DNA from: Salipaludibacillus agaradhaerens
GTDB lineage: Bacteria > Bacillota > Bacilli > Bacillales > Salisediminibacteriaceae
Direction of reading: 5' to 3'
DNA: 64,000 nucleotides
Assembly (NCBI RefSeq): GCF_002019735.1
Contig: NZ_KV917378.1
Coordinates: 3,374,869 to 3,438,868, forward strand
Positions 20,113-29,295 of this stretch are shown one piece after another. Under the pieces are notes generated by a model. That model searched no databases and was not told where the DNA came from. It saw only the letters and a list, made by a program, of their open reading frames with translations. How positions within the stretch are numbered: the first letter of the stretch is position 1; every line of letters starts with the position of its first letter. The position numbers and the translations under genes are program-made.

Positions 20113-21279
20113 ATGACCAAACTAAAATTATTAGTGACTAACAATGTAAGAAAATTTGGTATGATCATTGCTTTAATTGGTATCGCACTTTTCTTTCAAG
20201 TATTAACAGGAGGGGCTTTATTAACACCGCTCAATGTGACAAATATCATTATGCAAAATAGTTATATTATTGTTCTTGCCATTGGGATGATGATCATTAT
20301 TATTACAGGTGAAATAGACTTATCTGTCGGATCAGTAGCAGCTTTTATAGGAGCATTAGCTGGTTTTTTTATGGCTACGTTAAGTCTTCCTGTGAGTGCA
20401 AGTGTTTTGATTTGTCTTATTGTAGGCGCCATAATCGGAGCTTGGCAAGGATTTTGGGTGGCGTATATGCGCATACCGTCCTTTATTGTCACCTTAGCTG
20501 GGATGCTTTTGTTCAGGGGGTTAACACTTATTGTGCTTGATGGACGAACAATTGCACCACTTCCAGATTCGTTTAGGACGATGAGCGCGGCGTTTTTACC
20601 TGATATAAATGCAGGCGGAGAAATTAAGTTACTCACCCTTATTATTGGTTTTGTTGCGTCTGTTCTCTACATTTTATATGAAATAAGATTGCGTAAAGTC
20701 GCGAAATTTTATAGATTTAAAGTCACTTCTAAGGGCTTTTTCGTATTTAAAATTAGTTTTTTTGTAGCAGCTCTTAATCTATTTACCTATTTCCTTGCCC
20801 TTTATCGGGGGTTACCGGTCGTATTGCTTATTCTGGTTACGCTTGTGCTCGGCTATTCTTTTATTATGTCTAAAACAGTACTGGGAAGACACATTTATGC
20901 AGTGGGAGGAAACATGAATGCGGCTCAATTATCAGGTGTAAGAACTAAAAAAATGAAGTTTCTTGCTTTCGTAAATATGGGTGTTCTAGCTGCATTGGCA
21001 GGGTTAATTTTCACGGCAAGACTCAATGCTTCAACACCTCAAGCAGGCACATTGTTTGAATTGGACGCTATTGCAGCTGCAGTCATTGGTGGAGCATCTT
21101 TTAGTGGAGGAGTAGGATCTATTTTTGGAGCGGTCATCGGTGCCCTTGTCATGGGTGTTCTAAACAATGGCATGTCATTGATGGGGATAGGAACAGATTG
21201 GCAGCAAGCCATTAAGGGCCTTGTGTTATTAAGTGCCGTGGCCTTTGACGTATTAAATAAAAATAAAGGAAAAATATAG
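20113..21279 (+). CDS. gguB: Sugar ABC importer permease (GguB/XylH-like)
   Basis: A 388-residue polytopic membrane protein with about ten hydrophobic segments. It belongs to the branched-chain/ribose permease superfamily: MMIIIITGEIDLSVGSVAA, the AGMLLFRGLTLIVLDGRTI stretch, GRHIYAVGGNMNAAQLSGV and AAAVIGGASFSGGVGS. Its length matches the GguB/XylH subgroup, which carries extra segments compared with RbsC. The ATG is 3 bp after the ATPase stop with GGAGG inside the ATPase 3' end, so translation is coupled. Confidence 0.92.
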   Translation: MTKLKLLVTNNVRKFGMIIALIGIALFFQVLTGGALLTPLNVTNIIMQNSYIIVLAIGMMIIIITGEIDLSVGSVAAFIGALAGFFMATLSLPVSASVLICLIVGAIIGAWQGFWVAYMRIPSFIVTLAGMLLFRGLTLIVLDGRTIAPLPDSFRTMSAAFLPDINAGGEIKLLTLIIGFVASVLYILYEIRLRKVAKFYRFKVTSKGFFVFKISFFVAALNLFTYFLALYRGLPVVLLILVTLVLGYSFIMSKTVLGRHIYAVGGNMNAAQLSGVRTKKMKFLAFVNMGVLAALAGLIFTARLNASTPQAGTLFELDAIAAAVIGGASFSGGVGSIFGAVIGALVMGVLNNGMSLMGIGTDWQQAIKGLVLLSAVAFDVLNKNKGKI

Positions 21280-21289
21280 AGAACCTGGT

Positions 21290-21406
21290 GAACCGTCCGT
21301 AAACCTCTCAGTTCAAATAGAGAGGTGAGATAAAGCTATTAAGATGGGAGAAACTACCAATAAGTGGGAGAGGGCCATACCTCCACTAATTGAAGGTTCG
21401 TTTTAT
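21290..21406 (+). repeat. Dispersed two-hairpin repeat family, copy D
   Basis: Starts GAACCGTCCGTAAA. Hairpin 1 is shortened, with its return arm lost (AAGATGGGAGAAACTACC). Hairpin 2 is intact in outline (CCAATAAGTGGGAG ... CTCCACTAATTG). It ends AAGGTTCGTTTTATG, the best copy of the family's 3' end. It lies 10 bp after the gguB-like stop. Confidence 0.8.
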
Positions 21407-21540
21407 GACGTTGTGAGCAGGCGAATTTAATAAATTTAGTGTGGAAGCCATGTTTGTTGTGAATATCTCTCCCAATAGAAATCTGGCTTCCTATGAACTT
21501 ATCTATGAGAGTTCTTTTCATGGCCAAAGAGTCTAAATGA

Positions 21541-21566
21541 AAAAGTCAGCCTATAAAAGGCTGACT
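21541..21566 (-). terminator. Terminator of htpG
   Basis: AGTCAGCC / GGCTGACT arms with a 7-nt loop; the minus strand then reads TTTT, 14 nt beyond the stop codon. Confidence 0.85.
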
Positions 21567-21579
21567 GGGGAATAGCTTA

Positions 21580-23466
21580 TTAAACCATAACTTTGCATAT
21601 ATCATTAGTGAACTCAACAGGATCCTCAACGGGAAGGCCTTCAATGAGACGAGCTTGGTTATACAGGACATTTGTGTATAACTTAAGCTTTTCTTTATCG
21701 TTCGTTAAAGCGTGTTCTAGTGCTTTAAATATATCATGGTTGGCGTTAATTTCTAAGATTTTTTCAGCTTGGACGTTTTGGTTATCTGGCATAGCTTGAA
21801 GGACTTTCTCCATTTCAATAGTAACTTCTCCTTCAGTTGTTAGACAAACAGGATGGGATTTAAGGCGCTTAGAGATTCGCACATCGCTGACCTTATTTCC
21901 TAGAACTGTTTTCATCTCATCAAACAGTTCCTTATGTTCAGCTGGAGTATTGTCTTCAGCATCTTTTGTTTCCTCATCTGTATCAAGCCCTAAGTCCCCG
22001 CTAGACACATTCTTAAATTCTTTTTCATTATACTCACGAAGCATTTTAATCGCAAACTCATCCACATCTTCAGTGAAATAAAGGATTTCGTACCCTTTAT
22101 CAGCCACCATCTCAGTTTGTGGCAATTTTTCAATCCGATCATAGGAATCCCCTGTAGCATAATAGATAAATTTTTGATCTTCAGGCATGCGATCAACATA
22201 ATCAGAAAGAGAAACAAGCCCTTTTTTCGTAGATGAATAGAACATGAGTAAATCTTGCAAGTCATCTTTGTTAGCGCCAAAATCACTGTAGACACCGTAT
22301 TTTAATTGACGACCAAAGGCATTATAAAATGTCTCGTATTTCTCGCGGTCATTCTTCATAAGTGTCTTAAGCTGTGATTTAATTTTAGATTTAATATTTT
22401 TTGCAATCGTTTTAAGTTGTCTGTCTTGCTGGAGGATCTCCCTTGAAATATTTAATGAAAGGTCTTCTGAATCAACCATTCCTTTAACGAAACTGAAGTA
22501 ATCAGGAAGTAGCTCAGAGCATTTTTCCATAATCATAACGCCACTGGAATAAAGCTCAAGTCCTTTTTCGAACTCCTTCGAATAATAATCGAAAGGCATC
22601 GTTTCTGGTATAAATAAAATGGCATTGTAACGAATTGTCCCGTCCACATTAATGTGGATATGTGTCAGTGGTTTGTCGAAGCCATAACGTTTTTCTTGAT
22701 AAAAATTATTGTAATCGTCATCAGTAAGTTCTGATTTATTTTTGCGCCAAATTGGTACCATGCTGTTAATTGTTTGCTCTTCTGAAACTTCTTCAGTTTC
22801 ATTATCGTCGCTACCTTCTATTGGTTTATGGACAGTGACATCCATTTTTATTGGGTAGCGGATAAAATCAGAGTATTTTTTAACAATAGACTTTAGTTCA
22901 TATTCTTCAAGGAACTGATCATAGTTTTCTTCGTCGGCATTTTCTTTCAACTTAATTGTAATCGTTGTTCCTGTATGTGATTTCTCTGCTTCTTCAATTG
23001 TATAGCCATCGACACCGTCAGATTCCCACACGAAAGCTGTTTCCTCACCAAAAGCTTTTGTTAAAACAGTCACAGAATCAGCTACCATAAACGCGGAATA
23101 AAAGCCTACACCAAATTGTCCGATAATGTCGTGCCCATCTTTCATTTCGTTTTCCTTCTTAAACGCAAATGAGCCACTTTCTGCAATGGTTCCAAGATTC
23201 TTCTCAAGTTCTTCTTTTGTCATTCCGATTCCTGTATCCTCAATTGTTAAGGTACGATCATCCTTGTTGGTAGTAAGTTTAATGTAAAAATTGTCTTTAT
23301 CGAATGTAACTGAATCATTCGTTAATGCTTTATAATACATTTTGTCAATAGCATCGCTTGCATTAGAGATTAATTCACGGAGAAAAATCTCTTTTTGTGA
23401 GTATATGGAATTAACCATCATTTGCAGGAGGCGTCTTGACTCTGCTTTAAATTCTTTCTTTACCAT
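21580..23466 (-). CDS. htpG: Chaperone HtpG (Hsp90)
   Basis: A 628-residue Hsp90. The N-terminal GHKL ATPase shows [28 protein letters not shown] and [15 protein letters not shown]; the middle domain has [11 protein letters not shown] and the C-terminal dimerisation domain is complete. The third of three consecutive ATGs is chosen because it gives the familiar start [10 protein letters not shown] and places AAGGGGAG 8 nt upstream. A sigma-A promoter and a perfect CIRCE operator precede it, implying HrcA control. In B. subtilis, htpG is not under HrcA, so this arrangement is a difference worth noting. Confidence 0.97.
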   Translation of the reverse strand: MVKKEFKAESRRLLQMMVNSIYSQKEIFLRELISNASDAIDKMYYKALTNDSVTFDKDNFYIKLTTNKDDRTLTIEDTGIGMTKEELEKNLGTIAESGSFAFKKENEMKDGHDIIGQFGVGFYSAFMVADSVTVLTKAFGEETAFVWESDGVDGYTIEEAEKSHTGTTITIKLKENADEENYDQFLEEYELKSIVKKYSDFIRYPIKMDVTVHKPIEGSDDNETEEVSEEQTINSMVPIWRKNKSELTDDDYNNFYQEKRYGFDKPLTHIHINVDGTIRYNAILFIPETMPFDYYSKEFEKGLELYSSGVMIMEKCSELLPDYFSFVKGMVDSEDLSLNISREILQQDRQLKTIAKNIKSKIKSQLKTLMKNDREKYETFYNAFGRQLKYGVYSDFGANKDDLQDLLMFYSSTKKGLVSLSDYVDRMPEDQKFIYYATGDSYDRIEKLPQTEMVADKGYEILYFTEDVDEFAIKMLREYNEKEFKNVSSGDLGLDTDEETKDAEDNTPAEHKELFDEMKTVLGNKVSDVRISKRLKSHPVCLTTEGEVTIEMEKVLQAMPDNQNVQAEKILEINANHDIFKALEHALTNDKEKLKLYTNVLYNQARLIEGLPVEDPVEFTNDICKVMV

Positions 23467-23539
23467 CATCATGTCTCCCCTTTATATGTAGTTTGAAATC
23501 TTATGGATCAATGTTCCTCTAGTAAGGAGGTGTTAACTA

Positions 23540-23566
23540 TTAGCACTCGTTGCTGGAGAGTGCTAA
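23540..23566. promoter_or_regulatory. CIRCE operator (HrcA binding site) upstream of htpG
   Basis: TTAGCACTC-N9-GAGTGCTAA, a perfect match to the CIRCE consensus with 9-bp arms. It lies 10 bp downstream of the -10 element of the htpG promoter, so HrcA would cover the transcription start. Confidence 0.95.
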
Positions 23567-23576
23567 TTCAATTTTT

Positions 23577-23604
23577 ATTGTACTTAAAAATATTTAATTG
23601 TCAA
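23577..23604 (-). promoter_or_regulatory. Sigma-A promoter of htpG
   Basis: On the minus strand, TTGACA (23604-23599) and TACAAT (23582-23577) are separated by 16 bp and sit directly upstream of the CIRCE element. Confidence 0.8.
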
Positions 23605-23740
23605 TATTCCTAGTCACAAATTCAGCAATAATTTGGTAAAAAACAGTGAGCATGCTGTGTATTTATAACTTACAAACTGATCGAAGCGAAAAATAATGTA
23701 TACTAGAGGCATATCATTTAGCTAAAGAGAGGTATAAAAG

Positions 23741-24589
23741 ATGTTTTGTCACAGGTGCGGGGAAGAACTCATGCCAACAGATACAAACTGTCCTACTTGT
23801 CGAGCGAAGCGCCGACCAGCTCGGAAGAATGTTTATCTCCTTATAAGTGTGTTCTTTTTGCTAGGAATAGGAGCTGGCATTTTAACTATATTGACTACTT
23901 CTCATTGGTCATCACCTGAGGAAGTGGTGTCCACATTTTTATATGAGCATGATAAAACGAGAGAACAGTTCACATTTCCAACTCCTTTTATTGTTAAAGA
24001 ACGAGAAGAACCAAGAGACTTGACAGAAATGGTTGATGAAGCTCAAAGTTGTGTATATACAATTGTCACGCATAATGAGCAAGGATCGGGTTTTCTCTAT
24101 AATGAACATGGTTTTGTAGTGACGAATGCCCATGTTATTGATGGAAATTCGACAGCGCTTATAACTACGAATGAAGGTAATGAATATGTAGCAATGGTGG
24201 AAGGTTTTTCTGAACATTTGGACATCGCCGTATTATATGTAGAAGAATTAGAAGGAATTGAACCTTTTCCTATAGATGAACATAACATTTTCCCCCCTGG
24301 TGAAGAAGTGATAGCTTTAGGAAGTCCGAATGGTGTTAGTAATTCGGCGACAATTGGTGAAATCACTCATTCGGAAAGAGATTTGGTCATTGGCCCTTAC
24401 ACCTATGAAGATATGTATGAAATGACGGCTAGTATTCAGGAAGGTAATAGTGGTGGACCACTTCTATCAAAAAATGCAGAAACATTCATCGGTATTAACG
24501 CTGCAAAAAATGTAAATAATCCATCAATTGGGTACAGTGTGCCACTTTATAAAGTTCGGGACATTATCGATGACATTATTTCTTATTAA
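23741..24589 (+). CDS. Zinc-ribbon, membrane-anchored trypsin-like protease
   Basis: A 282-residue protein fusing a zinc ribbon (Cys3, Cys6, Cys17, Cys20), a basic stop-transfer, one membrane segment (about 31-53) and an extracytoplasmic trypsin-like domain. The triad is His131 (TNAHV), Asp161 (LDIAVL) and Ser237 (GNSGGP). It has no PDZ domain. It is paralogous to the protease at 45-878 over the whole protease domain. GAGAGG lies upstream of the ATG. The intracellular ribbon with an external protease suggests signalling or assembly coupling across the membrane, but this is inference. Confidence 0.88.
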   Translation: MFCHRCGEELMPTDTNCPTCRAKRRPARKNVYLLISVFFLLGIGAGILTILTTSHWSSPEEVVSTFLYEHDKTREQFTFPTPFIVKEREEPRDLTEMVDEAQSCVYTIVTHNEQGSGFLYNEHGFVVTNAHVIDGNSTALITTNEGNEYVAMVEGFSEHLDIAVLYVEELEGIEPFPIDEHNIFPPGEEVIALGSPNGVSNSATIGEITHSERDLVIGPYTYEDMYEMTASIQEGNSGGPLLSKNAETFIGINAAKNVNNPSIGYSVPLYKVRDIIDDIISY

Positions 24590-24599
24590 GTCTATCTTC

Positions 24600-24632
24600 C
24601 CTTAAATGTTTGCCCTAGCTTAAGGCTTTTTT
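24600..24632 (+). terminator. Probable terminator after the zinc-ribbon protease
   Basis: CCTTAA / TTAAGG arms around a 14-nt loop, then CTTTTTTG. The stem is short, but the T tract is good. Confidence 0.55.
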
Positions 24633-24752
24633 GTGAAGTAATAGCATCTAGCTATTGTATGAAAAGCCGAGCCAATAAGGAAACTGAGGTCCTTTAGAAA
24701 AAAAGTGGCCTTCACTAAATTATTATCTTAGCCATCATTCACTTCGAAATTA

Positions 24753-24761
24753 TGGTATAAT
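24753..24761 (+). promoter_or_regulatory. Extended -10 promoter of the PH-like protein gene
   Basis: TGGTATAAT matches TGnTATAAT, 31 bp before the next start codon. Confidence 0.5.
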
Positions 24762-24792
24762 TAGGTAAATATTTTAGGGGAAGGGGTTATAT

Positions 24793-25440
24793 ATGACATC
24801 TAATGAAAAGGATTCTTTTAAAGCTGTTTCAGGAATGAAACCCCCTCATCGGCTTCGAAATCGGCTTCGAAAAAGTCATGTATTTATGACATGGTTCGAA
24901 CGTATTTTTGCATTAGGAGTTTTGGGAACATTGATTTTTCTCATTGTTCATCCTGCCTATAGCGTGTTAGACTTCCCTACTGTATTTTTATGGCTATTTT
25001 TCCTCATTATATTTTCCACCACGTGGAACTGGAGTTTTTATTTAGGTTGGAATCAACGGTTTGATGGGAGAATGTGTTATGTGTTAGAAAATGAAGGACT
25101 GGCGATCTACTTTAATAAAAAAAAGCTAAAACTAATTCCTTATCGAGACATGAGACATGTAAGTGAATTGAGGGAACCATTAACGAACATGAAAAATGTC
25201 CAGCTATTTGGGGATAAATATTGGGTGACCCCGAGATTAAGCTCAGGTACGAGCCAACAATATCCGACCATTCTTGTTTTTTCGACTATGATTGATAAAG
25301 GTATTTTGATACAAATGACCTACGAAGCACTTTTAATCTCTCCGGAAAACCCTGATTTTTTTAAAAAGCGTCTTTCGCTAAAGATCTCTGAATGCAGTGT
25401 TAGTGAGCCTTCTACGAAAAATTCCTACACTCTTTATTAA
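24793..25440 (+). CDS. Membrane protein with bacterial PH-like domain
   Basis: A 215-residue protein. Two adjacent membrane segments (about residues 36-52 and 57-76) are followed by a beta-rich cytoplasmic domain ending ALLISPENPDFFKKRL, a phrase typical of bacterial PH-like (YyaB/YdbT-type) domains. GGGGAAGGGG lies upstream of the ATG. No catalytic residues are evident. It is monocistronic, with an extended -10 promoter and a downstream terminator. The function is unknown. Confidence 0.65.
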   Translation: MTSNEKDSFKAVSGMKPPHRLRNRLRKSHVFMTWFERIFALGVLGTLIFLIVHPAYSVLDFPTVFLWLFFLIIFSTTWNWSFYLGWNQRFDGRMCYVLENEGLAIYFNKKKLKLIPYRDMRHVSELREPLTNMKNVQLFGDKYWVTPRLSSGTSQQYPTILVFSTMIDKGILIQMTYEALLISPENPDFFKKRLSLKISECSVSEPSTKNSYTLY

Positions 25441-25494
25441 TTTTACACATATTTGAATGTTATAGACAATAGGCTCAGTAATAAGGATATTTTG

Positions 25495-25538
25495 AGCGGT
25501 TACGTGACCTCTGATGGAGGAGTAACCGCTTATTTTTT
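25495..25538 (+). terminator. Terminator after the PH-like protein gene
   Basis: AGCGGTTAC / GTAACCGCT arms (9 bp) followed by TATTTTTTAT. Confidence 0.85.
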
Positions 25539-25616
25539 ATGAGATGGTACTTTTGATGGTCATTTTATGGTATAAAATAATAGGATATGTCGTTAATTAA
25601 TTTAGGAGGGGAAGAA

Positions 25617-25982
25617 ATGACTACGTTTATCATAATAGGTTTAATAGTGGTGGCGGTTATATTATTAATCATGTCGTTTTATAAGGAAGATTCAAATCAT
25701 GAAGTAGACCAAAAAATAGAAAACTTTTCTATAAGTTTAATGAAGGAAATGGAACACTTAGATAATAAATTAAAACAGCTTGAAAAAGTTGTTAAGGAAG
25801 AAAGACATGTGAAAGATCTTAATCATGTTGTACAGGATGCTGAGGCGATTAAGAAACAAATTGAAAGTCTATCAGCTGAAGGACACAATAATGAAGAGAT
25901 TGCTCAAGCTGTACACTTGCCTATAGAAGAAGTTGAAAAAGTGATGGTAGAAGAAAAGAAAAGCGAGGTTGTATCAGGATGA
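25617..25982 (+). CDS. Small membrane-anchored coiled-coil protein
   Basis: A 121-residue protein: an N-terminal membrane segment (about residues 3-20), a long coiled coil (about 28-90) and a C-terminal helix-turn-helix-like segment EEIAQAVHLPIEEVEKVM. The ATG at 25617 has GGAGGGG upstream with normal spacing; a TTG 30 nt earlier is in frame but unsupported. Its last four bases overlap the next gene (ATGA), so the two are translationally coupled. The function is unknown. Confidence 0.7.
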   Translation: MTTFIIIGLIVVAVILLIMSFYKEDSNHEVDQKIENFSISLMKEMEHLDNKLKQLEKVVKEERHVKDLNHVVQDAEAIKKQIESLSAEGHNNEEIAQAVHLPIEEVEKVMVEEKKSEVVSG

Positions 25983-26554
25983 CGAGAAGCAAATTACGTA
26001 GTACAGCAGTAGGCATTCTCATTGCAACAATTGCTTTAGCACCTTTTATTATCTTCGCTGATGATAATAGTGATGCGGCAACAGATGAAGGGCAAGTGAA
26101 TGAGGAGCAGCCAGACAAAGAAGATTCACATGAAGAGAATGGGTCTGAAGTACTTGTGACTGAGCAAGATATGCTTCAATATATTGAAGAGAATGATTTA
26201 GTCGCATTAACCGCTGCTAAATTTGAAGAGCTTCAAGAAGATATAGACCGTTTATCTGAGTTAGAAGACGAGTTGGCTGTCCTTCAAGAGGAGACTGAAG
26301 CTGCATCAGTAGATGATGAGGGAGAAGAGTCTACAAGTGACTCTGACGATGTACATCGGCTGTATTTAGTTATTGGTTCTGGTATGAGTGCAGGTGAAAT
26401 CGCTAATGTCCTAGAAGAAACGAATATTATAAGCAGTGCTAGTGACTTTAGAGAATATATTGAGAATAACGATTTGGAATCAGCGATTAAATCTGGTCAA
26501 TTTATGCTTGACAGTACAATGAGTGTGAGTGAAATCGTCGGGAAAATCACATAA
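25979..26554 (+). CDS. Signal-anchored protein with YceG/MltG-like LysM subdomain
   Basis: A 191-residue acidic protein with an N-terminal signal/anchor segment (about residues 8-26), a coiled, Glu/Asp-rich middle and a C-terminal 65-residue segment. That segment (VIGSGMSAGEIANVLEE...FMLDSTMSVSEIVGKI) matches the small LysM-like subdomain at the front of YceG/MltG transglycosylases. The catalytic YceG domain is absent, so it probably binds or positions at peptidoglycan rather than cleaving it. It is coupled to the preceding coiled-coil gene by a 4-bp overlap. Confidence 0.65.
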   Translation: MTRSKLRSTAVGILIATIALAPFIIFADDNSDAATDEGQVNEEQPDKEDSHEENGSEVLVTEQDMLQYIEENDLVALTAAKFEELQEDIDRLSELEDELAVLQEETEAASVDDEGEESTSDSDDVHRLYLVIGSGMSAGEIANVLEETNIISSASDFREYIENNDLESAIKSGQFMLDSTMSVSEIVGKIT

Positions 26555-26743
26555 AAATTGGGGATAGCGGCTGATCGTCACTGCGTGTGGCGAAGGATAT
26601 CTCTCACTTAATGTAACTTTCGATAAAGGGATAGTTTTTCTGGGTATTGTTTTCTTAACAGACTGTCCAAGTCTTAACTAAATGAGTCGATTTCCGATTT
26701 TATAATGTTAGAAGTTAACTTTAAAACGAAATGATCATGTTGA

Positions 26744-26777
26744 AACGAGGCAATAGATTCTTTGTCTCGTTTTTTTT
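26744..26777 (+). terminator. Terminator of the coiled-coil/LysM-like operon
   Basis: AACGAGGCAA and TTTGTCTCGTT pair with one mismatch around a 7-nt loop and run into a T tract of eight. Confidence 0.85.
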
Positions 26778-26817
26778 GCATCATAACGAGACTGTTAAAA
26801 GGCGTGTAATAAAAACA

Positions 26818-27570
26818 TTACCTTTTTGTTAGATACCAATCTAATGCATTTTTATATAAAACTTTCTCAGCTTGTGAGGTTGATAAAGCGTTGTAAACTA
26901 ATTCAATATCAGAATGATCATATGGTCGTTTAGCTCTTGTGGAAGGTAAATCAGTACCAAACATAAGAGCAGCAGGGTTGATAGCATAAATGGATTTTAA
27001 TGTCTTCTCAATATCAAGGTCCCCTCTACCAAAACCTGTTGCCTTAACTCTCACCCCTTTATCTACTAAGTAAAAAAGGTGTTTGAGACCTTCTTTTGAT
27101 AAACCTAAGTGATCGATTGAAACGGCCGGGAGACTTTCTAAAGTGGTGACTATTTCCGGCAAATATTTAGAATCAATATACAATTCTACATGCCAGCCTG
27201 CTAATTCATATATCCTCTTTGCAACATCATTTAATTTAGATAGGACGTCGTTTCCACTTCGTTGAACATTAAATCGAAGGGCTCTAACACCAACATTATT
27301 GAGTTCTAGAATGTCTTCACCTGAGATGCTATAAGGTAATTGTGTTACCCCAACGAAATTTTTTCCTAACGTCTGTAGTGCATCAATGAGGTAAGATTGG
27401 TCAAAGCCTTGAAAAGACCCTGAGACAACGGCTCCGCCAACAATTTGCAAATCATCAACTCTCTCCTTATAATCCTGACAAGTAAAAGGCTCAGGAAGAA
27501 AATCTTGATTTTTTATTAACGGAAATCGTGGGTCAATGATATGAAGGTGGGAGTCAAACATTTTTCTCAT
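26818..27570 (-). CDS. Amidohydrolase-2 family metal-dependent hydrolase
   Basis: A 250-residue TIM-barrel hydrolase of the amidohydrolase-2 (pyrone-dicarboxylate lactonase-like) group. It opens with the metal-binding motif FDSHLHIIDPRFP and ends with the barrel segments SIDHLGLS and MFGTDLPS, whose Asp would complete the active site. The substrate is not predictable. AAAGAGGATG lies upstream of the ATG. It is convergent with the coiled-coil/LysM-like operon and separated from it by that operon's terminator. Confidence 0.85.
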   Translation of the reverse strand: MRKMFDSHLHIIDPRFPLIKNQDFLPEPFTCQDYKERVDDLQIVGGAVVSGSFQGFDQSYLIDALQTLGKNFVGVTQLPYSISGEDILELNNVGVRALRFNVQRSGNDVLSKLNDVAKRIYELAGWHVELYIDSKYLPEIVTTLESLPAVSIDHLGLSKEGLKHLFYLVDKGVRVKATGFGRGDLDIEKTLKSIYAINPAALMFGTDLPSTRAKRPYDHSDIELVYNALSTSQAEKVLYKNALDWYLTKR

Positions 27571-27705
27571 ACATGATTCACATCCTCTTTTTAGTGACTA
27601 ACTCTATATGTAAAATACTAACACAATATCGCCTTTTAAAAGGAATATACTCTTTGAATTGGCAGATTGCTTAAAAGCTGACTAAGCTTTTTATAGTCTT
27701 AACAT

Positions 27706-27762
27706 AGTACTCAGGCTGAAAGGGGGCGTGTATAGATAAATCTCCTTTTCGGTCTGAGTACT
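27706..27762. repeat. Long perfect-ended hairpin upstream of the M42 peptidase
   Basis: AGTACTCAG and CTGAGTACT are exact 9-bp outer arms; pairing with G-T wobbles continues for about 12 more base pairs toward a loop of about 15 nt. There is no T tract on either strand, so it is not a standard terminator. It sits 68 bp before the M42 peptidase start, where it could be an operator or part of a 5' leader. Confidence 0.7.
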
Positions 27763-27829
27763 GTTCAGTGGTAGGTCATATAGTAGTTTGATACACTTGA
27801 AGTAAATAACTAATCAGGAGTTGAGAGGA

Positions 27830-28882
27830 TTGGGTGTACCATCTGTTGATCAAATAGTGAATGTCATTGAAAAGTTAGTTGAAATTCCAAGTCCATCAGG
27901 AAATACGAAAGAGGTTATCGCATTTGTTGAAAATTATTTGTCTCAATTCGATATAAATGTGAAACGAAATCATAAAGGGGCGCTTATAGCGACACTCCCT
28001 GGAAAGGATGATAAGAAGCATCGGATGCTTACGGCTCACGTGGATACACTAGGGGCGATGGTAAAGGAAATTAAGCCGAGCGGGCGTCTTAAATTAACGC
28101 CTATCGGAGGTTTTCGATTAAATGCGATTGAAGGGGAATACTGCACCATCCATACTTCTTCGAATGGTAAAGTATTTAACGGTACGATTCTCATGCATCA
28201 AACCTCAGTACATGTCTATAAAGATGCAGGAAAGGCTGAACGAAACACAGAAAATATTGAAGTAAGAATTGATGAAAAAGTTACTTCTGCTGAAGAGGTA
28301 AAGGAATTAGGCATCGAAGTGGGGGACTTTATTTCCTTTGATCCTCGCATCCAAGTGCTGGACAATGGCTTTATTAAGTCGCGGCATCTTGATGATAAGG
28401 CAAGTGTCGGCATTCTCCTTGAGCTGATAAAGAGTATGTCTCTCCAAAAAATAGAGTTACCGTATACGACACATTTTTTAATATCTAACAATGAAGAAAT
28501 AGGCTATGGGGGAAACTCAAATATTCCTCCAGAAACAGCGGAATATCTAGCAGTTGACATGGGGGCGATAGGAGATGGACAGACAACCGATGAATATACC
28601 GTGTCAATTTGTGTGAAGGATGCAAGTGGTCCTTATCATCTTGGTTTACGACAACACCTTGTTCAATTAGCTAAAACCAACAATGTGAATTATAAATTGG
28701 ACATTTACCCATATTATAATTCAGATGCTTCTGCTGCTATTCGCGCTGGACACGATATTATTCACGGATTAGTAGGACCGGGGATTGACTCTTCTCATGC
28801 TTATGAACGGACCCATACCTCATCCATTAAAGAAACGTCCACCTTGCTTTGGCATTATATTCAGTCACCGATGGTTGAGTAG
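27830..28882 (+). CDS. M42-family metallo-aminopeptidase
   Basis: A 350-residue dinuclear metallopeptidase of family M42 (Bacillus YsdC/YtoP, formerly endoglucanase M). Ligand motifs in order are LTAHVDTLGAMV, RHLDDKASVG, NNEEIGYGG, VDMGAIGDG and the terminal SSHAYERTH. The start is not ATG: the TTG at 27830 has AGGAG 9 nt upstream, whereas the in-frame TTG at 27821 abuts that site. It probably trims amino acids from small peptides in the cytosol. A strong hairpin precedes it and a terminator follows. Confidence 0.9.
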   Translation: MGVPSVDQIVNVIEKLVEIPSPSGNTKEVIAFVENYLSQFDINVKRNHKGALIATLPGKDDKKHRMLTAHVDTLGAMVKEIKPSGRLKLTPIGGFRLNAIEGEYCTIHTSSNGKVFNGTILMHQTSVHVYKDAGKAERNTENIEVRIDEKVTSAEEVKELGIEVGDFISFDPRIQVLDNGFIKSRHLDDKASVGILLELIKSMSLQKIELPYTTHFLISNNEEIGYGGNSNIPPETAEYLAVDMGAIGDGQTTDEYTVSICVKDASGPYHLGLRQHLVQLAKTNNVNYKLDIYPYYNSDASAAIRAGHDIIHGLVGPGIDSSHAYERTHTSSIKETSTLLWHYIQSPMVE

Positions 28883-28953
28883 CGATCTTTTCTCTTTAAG
28901 GGCACATGAAGATCTACTCTTTCGGAAAGTAACTATAATGTATATCAATTAAT

Positions 28954-28985
28954 AAGGCGACCACGGTAGTGACTGTGGTCGCCTT
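28954..28985 (+). terminator. Hairpin terminator after the M42 peptidase
   Basis: AAGGCGACCACGG and CTGTGGTCGCCTT pair with one wobble (13 bp) around a 6-nt loop; the T tract is weak. Confidence 0.65.
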
Positions 28986-29163
28986 GAATAATTTATAATG
29001 ACATCCTATTGCTGGTGATAGATCCTCTGACGGAAAAAAAGGTCATTTCTCTCATGTATACGTCTACACTTGAATGTTTATTCGCCCAAAAATCTTCACT
29101 TGAAATCTATTTTCAAATATGTGCAAATTGTTTTAGAAAAGGGCGCTTAATAGAAGAAAGGAA

Positions 29164-29192
29164 CTGAGTTACCAAGCAACTAGGTAACTCAG
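29164..29192 (-). terminator. Hairpin downstream of the GGDEF/EAL gene
   Basis: CTGAGTTACC / GGTAACTCAG, perfect 10-bp arms with a 9-nt loop, 103 bp beyond the minus-strand stop. The following minus-strand sequence is only moderately T-rich. Confidence 0.5.
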
Positions 29193-29295
29193 ATAGGTGG
29201 TCTTTTCATCATATGAAGAATAATCACAAGAATAGAAAAAAGTATTATAAAGAAAAGCCAATGAGAATGATCCAATGCAAACAAAGGAGAATGGA

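Larger units (their letters stand above)
21280..21579. other. Convergent intergenic region, 300 bp
   Basis: Holds repeat copy D (21290-21406) and the htpG terminator (21541-21566). A weaker inverted repeat, GGAAGCCA / TGGCTTCC, spans 21443-21491. Confidence 0.65.
28883..29295. other. Convergent intergenic region, 413 bp
   Basis: Holds the peptidase terminator (28954-28985) and a second hairpin (29164-29192) toward the convergent GGDEF/EAL gene. Nothing else is recognised. Confidence 0.6.

Noticed and set aside
21443-21491. GGAAGCCA / TGGCTTCC inverted repeat after gguB
   Set aside because: Loop of 33 nt and no T tract on either strand; too weak to call a terminator.
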